In this document: positions 1 through 5,453 of the stretch, piece after piece | How the letters are laid out: each line of letters begins with the position of its first letter | Position numbering within the stretch: position 1 is the stretch's first letter | From: Chloroflexota bacterium | Lineage (GTDB): Bacteria > Chloroflexota > Anaerolineae > Anaerolineales > UBA11657 | NCBI GenBank assembly: GCA_003670425.1 | Contig: QWRL01000165.1 | Span: 1-5,483 of the forward strand | DNA length: 5,483 nt | Reading direction: 5' to 3' | The notes under the pieces: generated by a model | The model's input: the letters and a program-made list of their open reading frames with translations, nothing else | Database searches by the model: none | What the model was told of the DNA's origin: nothing | Made by a program: the position numbers and the translations under genes

Positions 1-50
1 CCGCTTAAATCCCCGGCAAGCAGCAGTGCCAGAGTTTTGGGAGCGCTAAA

Positions 51-70
51 GCCCCGCATCTGATTGGGGC
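51..70 (-). terminator. Candidate weak hairpin terminator of the amidase transcript
   Basis: The arms gcccc (51-55) and ggggc (66-70) pair perfectly around a 10-base loop, and a G-U pair could extend the stem by one. Read on the minus strand, the hairpin lies 68 bases after the amidase stop and is followed by tttag, a very short U tract. Read on the plus strand, it follows a possible stop codon at 47-49. The stem is short and the U run poor, so this is a weak candidate. The 68-70 bases could instead pair with 28-30 in the longer 22-30/68-76 repeat. Confidence 0.3.
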
Positions 71-107
71 ACTGCTCGTAACTGGTCTTTCCCGCCCGTA
101 GCACTCA

Positions 108-123
108 GCCGGCAGCTGCCGGC
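108..123. repeat. Perfect 16-bp palindrome after the amidase stop
   Basis: The sequence gccggcagctgccggc equals its own reverse complement. It lies 14 bases beyond the amidase stop codon, outside any gene. In RNA it could fold as a 5-bp GC stem with a 6-base loop. There is no T run next to it on either strand, so it is not a classical terminator. It could be a protein-binding site or a 3'-end RNA-stabilising hairpin; the sequence does not decide. Confidence 0.45.
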
Positions 124-137
124 AATCCATGGTTTGC

Positions 138-1562
138 TCACATGCCGGGCGGGCGGCGCCGCCATAAGTTTGTGGCCGCCTCAAACGCATGTCCCAACTG
201 CAGCACCCCCCAGTCATCCTGATGCCGCCCCACAATTTGCAGGCCCACTGGCAGTCCGCTGGCGCTGAATGCGCACGGCACCGAAAGTGCCGGGTTGCCC
301 ACGGTTGAGATGTAATAGCACGACTTCATCCAGTCGATGTATGAGTGCATCGGCACGCCGGCGATTTCACTGATGAAGGGCGTGTCCACGCTGAAGGGCA
401 GCACCTGGCTCACGGGCAGTATGAAAAATTCGTAGCGCTCCATGAAGCGGCGCACGCGGTGGTAGAGCTGCGTGCGCTGCGCTTCGGCGCGGCCCAGCTG
501 CGGGCCCGTCAGCTGCCGGCCCTGCTCAATATTCCAGCGCACGGTTTCTTTCAGCTGCTCTGGATGCTGGTCCAGCTCTTTGCCGAGGCTTAGCTCGAAG
601 CTCCACGCGCGCCACACTTTGAAAACTTCGTCGGCATCTGAGAAGTCCGGCTCGGCCTCTTCCACAATGCAGCCCAGCTGCTCGAACACGGTGCGCTGCG
701 CGTCCACCGCGCTGCGCACTTCGGGTGCGTACGGCAGGCCGAGGCCGCGCGTCCATGCCACGCGTGTGCCGGCAAAGTTGCGGCCCAGCGGGCGCGCAAA
801 AGTTGCGCCGGGTTCCGGCAGCGCAATCGGTGCGCGCGCATCCGGGCCGGCCAGCGCGCTGAGCAGCAGCGCAACATCCGCCACAGTGCGCGCCATCGGG
901 CCTTCGACCGAAAGCGTGAACCACCCGGCAGACTGCGGCCAGCTGGGCACACGCCCTGGCGATGGCCGCAAGCCCACCACGTTGCAAAAGCCGGCCGGGT
1001 TGCGCAGCGAGCCGCCCATGTCGCTGCCATCGGCCAGCGCCACCATGCCGGTAGCCAGCGCCACCGCTGCACCGCCGCTGCTGCCGCCGCAGGTTTTGGC
1101 GGGGTCGTACGGGTTGCGCGTGGCGCCAAACACCGCGTTGAAAGTTTGCGAGCCTGCGCCAAACTCAGGCGGGTTTGTTTTGCCAAGTGCAATTGCGCCC
1201 GCAGTGCGCATGCGCTCCACCAGCAGTGTGTCCGCCACGGGCACATGCGTGGCGTAGATGGGCGACCCGTATGTGGTGCGCATGCCAGCCGTGTCTTGCA
1301 GGTCTTTGTGGGCAACGGGCAGGCCGTGCAGCGCCGGCAGGCTGCGCGCCGGATGCGCTGCGCTTGCAAGCAATGCATCGGCAGTGTCGGCGGCTGCCAG
1401 CGCCTGTGCGGCTGCCAGCGTCACAATCGCATTTAGCGCCGGGTTCGCACGCTCAATCTGGCGCAGGTGCGCTTGCATTACCTCGCGCGCCGAAACTGCG
1501 CGGCGCAAAAGGTTGGCGCGCAGTTCCACCGCCGGCATGAAGCACAGGTCGCTGTCACTCAT
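138..1562 (-). CDS. Amidase signature family hydrolase
   Basis: This 474-residue protein is a full-length amidase-signature (AS) enzyme. The family hydrolyses carboxamides to a carboxylate and ammonia, or an amine, in the cytoplasm. The Lys-cisSer-Ser triad is complete: Lys86 (in PVAHKDL), Ser161 (first serine of GGSSGG) and Ser185 (in GSDMGGSLRNPA). The spacings of 75 and 24 residues match those of mammalian FAAH (142/217/241). The C-terminal part, VGNPALSVPCAFSASGLPVG at about 421-440, is also typical. It has no signal peptide or membrane segment. The start at 1562 gives the usual short N-terminal helix before the SAREV segment; Met9 at 1538 is an alternative. The frame stays open further upstream, but that would run antisense into the neighbouring gene. 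It is unlikely to be GatA, because no gatB or gatC is nearby. The substrate is unknown. It is divergent from the formiminotransferase gene, with 214 bases between them. Confidence 0.93.
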   Translation of the reverse strand: MSDSDLCFMPAVELRANLLRRAVSAREVMQAHLRQIERANPALNAIVTLAAAQALAAADTADALLASAAHPARSLPALHGLPVAHKDLQDTAGMRTTYGSPIYATHVPVADTLLVERMRTAGAIALGKTNPPEFGAGSQTFNAVFGATRNPYDPAKTCGGSSGGAAVALATGMVALADGSDMGGSLRNPAGFCNVVGLRPSPGRVPSWPQSAGWFTLSVEGPMARTVADVALLLSALAGPDARAPIALPEPGATFARPLGRNFAGTRVAWTRGLGLPYAPEVRSAVDAQRTVFEQLGCIVEEAEPDFSDADEVFKVWRAWSFELSLGKELDQHPEQLKETVRWNIEQGRQLTGPQLGRAEAQRTQLYHRVRRFMERYEFFILPVSQVLPFSVDTPFISEIAGVPMHSYIDWMKSCYYISTVGNPALSVPCAFSASGLPVGLQIVGRHQDDWGVLQLGHAFEAATNLWRRRPPGM

Positions 1563-1673
1563 GGATTTGGCCGGCAAGTGTAATGCAGTGCGCCGGGCAG
1601 CCGCAGCTGGTGCCTGCTTGCACTTCCGGGCGGATAGGGTATGGACACGCAACCGGCTTCTGTTTTGCACGGG

Positions 1674-1694
1674 CTGCCAGCGCAGCTCTGGCAG
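1674..1694. repeat. Inverted repeat ctgccag-N7-ctggcag, possible operator
   Basis: The seven-base arms 1674-1680 and 1688-1694 are exact reverse complements around a 7-base spacer. The right arm contains the -24 element of the candidate sigma-54 promoter, so a protein bound here could block or recruit polymerase. The centre-to-centre arm distance is 14 bases. The regulator is not encoded in the window. Confidence 0.35.
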
Positions 1695-1704
1695 AGTTAA
1701 TGCA
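1689..1704 (+). promoter_or_regulatory. Candidate sigma-54 (RpoN) promoter for ftcD
   Basis: The bases TGGCAGAGTTAATGCA resemble the sigma-54 consensus TGGCACG-N4-TTGCW. Nine of the twelve specified positions match and the essential GG-N10-GC spacing is exact (GG at 1690-1691, GC at 1702-1703). Transcription would begin near 1715, leaving a leader of about 62 bases before the ftcD start. Sigma-54 control would suit a nitrogen-scavenging gene. No enhancer-binding protein gene or clear upstream activator site is visible, and a chance match is possible. Confidence 0.35.
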
Positions 1705-1722
1705 GGCGTTTGTGTTATTGTT

Positions 1723-1744
1723 GAAAACCAGCTGGATGGTTTTC
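1723..1744. repeat. Perfect 8-bp hairpin in the ftcD leader
   Basis: The arms gaaaacca (1723-1730) and tggttttc (1737-1744) are exact reverse complements around the 6-base spacer gctgga. The element ends 32 bases before the ftcD start codon and lies a few bases downstream of the predicted sigma-54 transcription start. It could be a dimeric repressor operator or an RNA stem in the leader. It is not followed by a T run (cagtcc comes next), so it is not a terminator on the plus strand. Confidence 0.5.
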
Positions 1745-1776
1745 CAGTCCACCTGAACGCCGCAAACACTTCAAAC

Positions 1777-3453
1777 ATGAAACAACTGATTGAATGCGTC
1801 CCCAATTTTTCTGAAGGCAATGACCTGTCGGTCATTAAACAGATCACGGACTGCATCGAAGCCGTCGCGGGTGTGCGGCTCCTGAATGTAGATCCGGGCA
1901 AGGCCACAAACCGCACGGTGGTAACTTTTGTGGGCACACCGGATGCAGTCGTGGACGCCGCGTTCAACGCCATCCAGCTTGCGGGCGGGTTGATCGACAT
2001 GCGCAGGCACAAGGGCGAACATCCGCGCATGGGGGCCACCGATGTGTGTCCGTTTGTGCCGGTGTCTGGAATTACAATGGAAGAGACAGCGGCTTATGCC
2101 CGGAAACTGGCCGAGAAAGTTGGCGGCGAACTGCGCATCCCGGTTTATCTTTATGAGGCGGCACAGCCAAACAAGAGCCGCAGCAATCTTTCGGTGATCC
2201 GCGCCGGTGAATATGAAGGCTTTGCAAAAAAGATTTTGCTGCCGGATTGGCGCCCCGACTTTGGGCCGGCCGAGTTTGACGCCCGGCGCGGAGCAACCGT
2301 AATTGGCGCCCGCGAGTTTCTGGTGGCTCTGAATGTGAACCTGAACACCACATCCACGCGGCGTGCGAATGCGGTGGCATTTGATGTGCGCGAAGCCGGC
2401 CGGACGCGCACGGATGCGCAGGGCAATGCACTGCGCGATGCGCACGGCAACGCGCTTGTCACGCCGGGCAGCTTGAAGAATGTCAAAGCGATTGGCTGGT
2501 TCATCCAAGAATATGGCGTGGCGCAGATTTCAATGAATTTGACAAACACGGCCGTGACGCCGGTGCATGTTGCATTTGATGCGGTGGCAGAAAAAGCTGC
2601 AGAGCGCGGCATGCGCGCCACCGGCTCTGAACTTGTGGGGGTCATTCCCCTGCACTGCTTGTTGGATGCGGGCAAATATTTCCTTGAGAAACAGCAGCGC
2701 TCGGTTGGTGTGCCCGAAAGTGAACTGGTGAAGATTGCGGTCAAATCAATGGGGCTGGACGAGTTGGCGCCGTTTAACCCGGCCGAACGCGTCATTGAAT
2801 ACTTGCTGCGCGATGCGGCGGAAACGCAGTTGGTGGCCATGACACTTGCGGACTTCGCCGACGAAACTTCAAGCGAGAGTATGGCGCCGGGCGGCGGTTC
2901 AATCTCTGCTTACATGGGCGCACTGGGCGTGTCACTGGGAACAATGGTTGCAAATTTGTCTGCGCACAAACGCGGCTGGGATGCGCGCTGGAAGGAATTC
3001 TCGGACTGGGCAGCCAAAGGGCAGCAGCACAAGGCTGCGCTGCTGCGGCTTGTGGACGAGGATACTGCGGCATTCAATGCGATTGTGACGGCGCTGGCAA
3101 TGCCAAAAACCAGTGCGGAGGAGCAGGCAGTCCGCGCCGCAGCCGTGCAGGCGGCCACAAAGAATGCGGCCGCGGTGCCGCTGCGCGTGATGCAAACAGT
3201 GCTCGCAGCCATGGAGCTGATTGAAGCAATGGTCATTCACGGCAACCCAAACTCAATCACGGATGCCGGGGTTGGGGCGCTGGCGGCGCGTGCGGCGGTG
3301 CGGGGCGCCTACATGAATGTGCGCACAAACGCGCGTGGCATCACTGACCACAATTTTGCTGCGGACATTATTGCGCAGGGCAAAGCCCTTGAGGCGCAGG
3401 CCAACGCCATCGAGCAAAGGGTTGTAGCGCTTGTGGACAGCAAGATTGGCTGA
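1777..3453 (+). CDS. ftcD: Bifunctional glutamate formimidoyltransferase / formimidoyl-THF cyclodeaminase
   Basis: This 558-residue cytoplasmic enzyme transfers the formimino group of N-formimino-L-glutamate to tetrahydrofolate, then deaminates the product to 5,10-methenyl-THF and ammonia. It thus links histidine breakdown to the one-carbon pool. The transferase half covers about residues 1-330: it opens with IECVPNFSEG, and His82 in GEHPRMGATD lies at the same number as the catalytic His82 of mammalian FTCD. The cyclodeaminase half covers about 350-558, with PGGGSISAYMGALG (371-384), VDEDTAAF (426-433) and DAGVGALAARAAVRGAYMNV (496-515). Its length is close to the 541 residues of human FTCD. 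An inserted loop at about 205-232 is shared with long bacterial forms and here carries a tandem repeat (213-228). The start at 1777 gives the family N-terminus with no surplus; there is no Shine-Dalgarno sequence. A SIS-domain gene follows after 27 bases, probably in the same operon. Confidence 0.97.
   Translation: MKQLIECVPNFSEGNDLSVIKQITDCIEAVAGVRLLNVDPGKATNRTVVTFVGTPDAVVDAAFNAIQLAGGLIDMRRHKGEHPRMGATDVCPFVPVSGITMEETAAYARKLAEKVGGELRIPVYLYEAAQPNKSRSNLSVIRAGEYEGFAKKILLPDWRPDFGPAEFDARRGATVIGAREFLVALNVNLNTTSTRRANAVAFDVREAGRTRTDAQGNALRDAHGNALVTPGSLKNVKAIGWFIQEYGVAQISMNLTNTAVTPVHVAFDAVAEKAAERGMRATGSELVGVIPLHCLLDAGKYFLEKQQRSVGVPESELVKIAVKSMGLDELAPFNPAERVIEYLLRDAAETQLVAMTLADFADETSSESMAPGGGSISAYMGALGVSLGTMVANLSAHKRGWDARWKEFSDWAAKGQQHKAALLRLVDEDTAAFNAIVTALAMPKTSAEEQAVRAAAVQAATKNAAAVPLRVMQTVLAAMELIEAMVIHGNPNSITDAGVGALAARAAVRGAYMNVRTNARGITDHNFAADIIAQGKALEAQANAIEQRVVALVDSKIG
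2413..2460 (+). repeat. Tandem 24-bp repeat inside ftcD (DAxGNALx twice)
   Basis: Two adjacent 24-base units, 2413-2436 and 2437-2460, agree at 18 of 24 positions and encode DAQGNALR and DAHGNALV (residues 213-228). They lie in the loop between the transferase subdomain and the conserved KAIGWFIQEYG segment. The pattern suggests an in-frame duplication within a loop that tolerates insertions. Most differences are synonymous, which points to an old and maintained duplication. Confidence 0.6.
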
Positions 3454-3480
3454 CTCGAAAGTGCTGCACAACCAGCCGTT

Positions 3481-4047
3481 ATGAACTACCCGCAAATAAA
3501 TGCACTAGGCCAGCAGGCGGCAGCGGAGATTGGAGGCGTGCTCAGCACAGTCACGCAAGCGTCTGTGGAAAGTTTCTGCGCGGATATTCTTGGCGCCAGT
3601 ACCATTGCATGTTTTGGCGGCGGCCGGGAAGGGTTGATGATGCGGGCGCTCACCATGCGACTGATGCATTTGGGGCTTAACGCGCACTATGTGGGTGACA
3701 TGACCACGCCACCGCTTGGGAGTGGTGACCTGCTGATTGCGAGTGCCGGTGCCGGTGGCTGCTCAACCGTGCTGGCCATCATGCAGGTTGCCAGACAGGC
3801 CGGTGCCCGAGTGCTGATTGTGACTGCGCCACCCGCCGGCCCGGCCGCCGCACTCGCTGATGGTGCTGTCGTACTGCAGGCGCAGACCATGGCAAATGAA
3901 ACTTCTGGAGCGCCCAGTTTGCTGCCGATGGGGAGTCTCTTTGAAGCTGCGCAGCTGGTTTTGTTTGACCTAGTTTCGATCATGCTCAGGGAAAAGACCG
4001 GCCAAGCTGCTGGCGAAATGAGCGCACGCCACACCAACCTTGAGTAA
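3481..4047 (+). CDS. SIS-domain protein, divergent 6-phospho-3-hexuloisomerase (HxlB)-like
   Basis: This 188-residue soluble protein is a single SIS domain. HxlB enzymes interconvert 3-hexulose-6-phosphate and fructose-6-phosphate in the ribulose monophosphate pathway. The scaffold matches that family throughout: MRLMHLGLNAHYVGDMTTPPLGSGDLLIA (59-87), LPMGSLFEAAQLVLFD (148-163, with Glu155) and the hallmark C-terminus RHTNLE (183-188). Both phosphosugar loops are changed. The usual GxGRSG serine is Glu50 (GGGREG, 46-51), and the usual SGSGET is AGAGGC (89-94). The substrate is therefore doubtful, and no hxlA (hexulose-phosphate synthase) is visible. The start at 3481 follows ftcD by 27 bases, which suggests co-transcription; no Shine-Dalgarno sequence precedes it. 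It could be an isomerase for another sugar or a ligand-binding protein. The fold is sure; the reaction is not. Confidence 0.88.
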   Translation: MNYPQINALGQQAAAEIGGVLSTVTQASVESFCADILGASTIACFGGGREGLMMRALTMRLMHLGLNAHYVGDMTTPPLGSGDLLIASAGAGGCSTVLAIMQVARQAGARVLIVTAPPAGPAAALADGAVVLQAQTMANETSGAPSLLPMGSLFEAAQLVLFDLVSIMLREKTGQAAGEMSARHTNLE

Positions 4048-4220
4048 AACGGATCTTGTGAAGCGACTGCTTTGAGACTATGGTCGCATTGCTGCACGCG
4101 CAGTCCGCGCCATTTGTTGCCGGGTTGGGTTCTGCGTAAAACCGGAGCGTGTGAACTCAGGCGGGTCATACGGCACACGCCCGTTCCTGCGCAATATGTT
4201 GCAGCGGCGCGCAAACAATC
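4048..4220. other. Intergenic gap between the SIS gene and the glycosyltransferase gene
   Basis: No gene is supported in these 173 bases. The gap shows no terminator hairpin with a T run after the SIS gene. A weak sigma-70-like pair, ttgttg (4114-4119) and taaaac (4137-4142) with a 17-base spacer, matches consensus at only 3 and 4 of 6 positions. The most regular structure is the inverted repeat at 4147-4180. The size of the gap suggests that the glycosyltransferase has its own promoter. Confidence 0.5.
4147..4180. repeat. Inverted repeat gcgtgtg-N20-cacacgc upstream of the glycosyltransferase
   Basis: The seven-base arms 4147-4153 and 4174-4180 are exact reverse complements separated by 20 bases. 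The element ends 40 bases before the glycosyltransferase start. It could be a split operator, with half-sites about 27 bases centre to centre, or the base of an RNA stem-loop. A repeat of this size can also arise by chance in GC-rich DNA. Confidence 0.25.
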
Positions 4221-5336
4221 ATGCGGATATTAATTCTTGCCACCGAACTGTCGCCGATGACGGGCGGCATTCAACGCTATACGCATGCGCTGGCTTTGGC
4301 GGCTGCCAAAGCGATGGGTCCCTCCAATGTGCTTGTTTTGCCGTTCAACGGCAGCTACCCCGCCACATTCCCCGGATATGCATTGAACGACAAGCTGGCG
4401 CGCGCGCAGCGTTTGTTTGGCGTGGTTCCGCGGCGCTGGGTGCATGCATTTCATCTGCGGCGTCTGATCGCAAAGTTTCAACCAGATCTGATCCTCTGCA
4501 ATCATGTTGAGTTAGCGCCGCACGGCCGCCGCGCCAAAAAGCTAAATGGCACTCCATATTGGGTAGTTGCCTACGGCATTGAGGTGTGGGCGGACATTCC
4601 GCCCGACCAAGCGAACGCACTTGAGAAAGCTGACCGCATTATTTCCATCAGCAAAGTAACTGAAGGCATTCTGGCAGCCAAAGGGATAGACCCTGCAAAA
4701 ATGGAGCTGCTTTACTATGGCGTTGACACCAACGCATTTACGCCTGAAGGTGAAGGCGCAAGCAAGTCCCCGGTACTGCTTACGGTCTGCCGGCTGGATG
4801 CAGCCGAGCGCTACAAGGGATACGACCGAGTGATTGAGTTGCTGCCCGATTTGTTGAAAGAGTTTCCGGCCTTGCGCTATCGAATTGTTGGGGACGGTAC
4901 CGACCGCGCGCGCGTGGAGGAGCTTGCGCGCAGGCTCGGCGTCCAAGACCGGGTTCAGATAACTGGTATTGTGCTAGATACCAACCAATTTACTGATGAG
5001 TATCGGCAGAGCGACATTTTTGTCATGCCGAGCATGTTTCAAAGTGGCAGCAAGGCGTATGGCGAGGGCTTTGGTATTGTTTATCTTGAAGCGGCTGCTT
5101 GCGGCAAGCCGGTGATTGCTGCCAAAGGCGGCGGTGCGGATGAAGCCGTGGCGGACGGTGAAACTGGATTGCTGATCGATGTGGCGCAGCGGGATGCGCT
5201 GCGGGGCGCCATCACGCGATTGCTGCGTGCGCCTGAAGAAGCGCGGACGATGGGTGCCGCCGGTCGCTTGCGCGTGACGAAACTATTCTCAAGAGAACGC
5301 TTTGAGGAGCGCTTCTCCGAGCTGCTGCGCAAATAA
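4221..5336 (+). CDS. GT4 family glycosyltransferase (GT-B fold)
   Basis: This 371-residue protein is a retaining GT4-type transferase that moves a sugar from a nucleotide-sugar donor to a glycan, lipid or small acceptor at the inner face of the membrane or in the cytoplasm. The N-terminal Rossmann domain begins at once with MRILILAT and the glycine loop MTGGIQRY (13-20). A typical AYGIEVW segment is at 117-123. The C-terminal donor domain starts near 183 and has the phosphate-contacting residues Arg191 and Lys199 (CRLDAAERYKGYD). It also has GDGTDR at 224-229 and the EX7E motif with Glu282 and Glu290 (EGFGIVYLEAAACGKPVIA). It has no signal peptide or clear membrane span. Length is normal for the family. 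The start at 4221 leaves no surplus before the first strand and lacks a Shine-Dalgarno sequence. Donor and acceptor cannot be read from the sequence. No polysaccharide genes are next to it within the window. Confidence 0.95.
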   Translation: MRILILATELSPMTGGIQRYTHALALAAAKAMGPSNVLVLPFNGSYPATFPGYALNDKLARAQRLFGVVPRRWVHAFHLRRLIAKFQPDLILCNHVELAPHGRRAKKLNGTPYWVVAYGIEVWADIPPDQANALEKADRIISISKVTEGILAAKGIDPAKMELLYYGVDTNAFTPEGEGASKSPVLLTVCRLDAAERYKGYDRVIELLPDLLKEFPALRYRIVGDGTDRARVEELARRLGVQDRVQITGIVLDTNQFTDEYRQSDIFVMPSMFQSGSKAYGEGFGIVYLEAAACGKPVIAAKGGGADEAVADGETGLLIDVAQRDALRGAITRLLRAPEEARTMGAAGRLRVTKLFSRERFEERFSELLRK

Positions 5337-5352
5337 ATTATCTGCGCAGCAG
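5322..5352 (+). terminator. Perfect 10-bp hairpin overlapping the glycosyltransferase stop codon
   Basis: The arms ctgctgcgca (5322-5331) and tgcgcagcag (5343-5352) pair perfectly around an 11-base AT-rich loop that contains the stop codon at 5334-5336. No T run follows on the plus strand, and on the minus strand the stem is followed by c, t, c, g bases, so it is not a textbook intrinsic terminator. It may protect the 3' end of the transcript or act as a weak terminator between convergent genes. Confidence 0.4.
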
Positions 5353-5453
5353 GCACCTGTTGTGGTTGCCGTGCTCCACGGAAAGCAGGGGTCTGCGCGG
5401 GCAATGCCTCGCGGAACACTGTTGCGCATCACCATGCTCGGCTGCAGGCCGCA
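5337..5453. other. Right non-coding flank
   Basis: No gene is supported in this stretch. Besides the right arm of the hairpin above, a small stem ccgtg-ctc-cacgg lies at 5369-5381. I see no promoter with good -35/-10 boxes pointing rightward and no RNA gene. Confidence 0.45.

Larger units (their letters stand above)
1..137. other. Left non-coding flank downstream of the amidase gene
   Basis: No complete gene can be supported here. The stretch is the 3' side of the minus-strand amidase gene and holds three inverted repeats: arms 22-30/68-76, arms 51-55/66-70, and a palindrome at 108-123. A plus-strand gene could end in this flank. The frame from base 2 reads RLNPRQAAVPEFWER and then stops at 47-49, directly before the 51-70 hairpin; the frame from base 1 stops at 61-63. 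Fifteen to twenty residues are too few to identify a protein, so no partial gene is called. Confidence 0.5.
1563..1776. other. Divergent intergenic region between amidase and ftcD
   Basis: These 214 bases separate the two divergent starts and must carry the promoters of both genes. The half nearer ftcD contains a sigma-54-like element (1689-1704) and two perfect inverted repeats (1674-1694 and 1723-1744). I found no convincing sigma-70 -35/-10 pair for either strand, no riboswitch-like conserved block, and no match to the TGTATA...-type operator known for HutC. The amidase-proximal half (about 1563-1660) shows nothing I can name. Confidence 0.6.

Noticed and set aside
1154..1171. 12-base match aactcaggcggg shared with 4154-4165
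   Set aside because: One copy encodes amidase residues and the other is intergenic; there is no extended similarity, so chance is likely.
472..1257. 261-residue plus-strand open frame inside the amidase gene
   Set aside because: It is Ser/Ala/Pro/Arg-rich with no recognisable motif and exactly opposes conserved amidase motifs; long antisense frames are expected in GC-rich genes.
1609..1625. Second sigma-54-like motif tggtgcctgcttgca
   Set aside because: The GG to GC spacing is nine bases where ten are required.
1258..1776. N-terminal extension of the ftcD frame by 173 residues
   Set aside because: The added residues are antisense to the amidase and look like low-complexity shadow translation; the family N-terminus IECVPNFSEG begins right at 1777.
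1563..2039. N-terminal extension of the amidase frame by 159 residues
   Set aside because: The frame is open, but the extra part would run antisense across the start of ftcD and the intergenic region, and the 474-residue protein already has a complete amidase N-terminus.
1771..2840. Minus-strand open frames opposite ftcD (245 and 229 residues)
   Set aside because: They oppose strongly conserved FTCD motifs and show no domain of their own.
4114..4142. Sigma-70 promoter ttgttg-N17-taaaac before the glycosyltransferase
   Set aside because: The spacing is right, but only 3 and 4 of 6 positions match; such pairs are common by chance.
4151..4510. 119-residue plus-strand frame overlapping the start of the glycosyltransferase gene
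   Set aside because: It uses another frame across the conserved N-terminal Rossmann domain and has a Cys/Ser/Arg-rich shadow composition.
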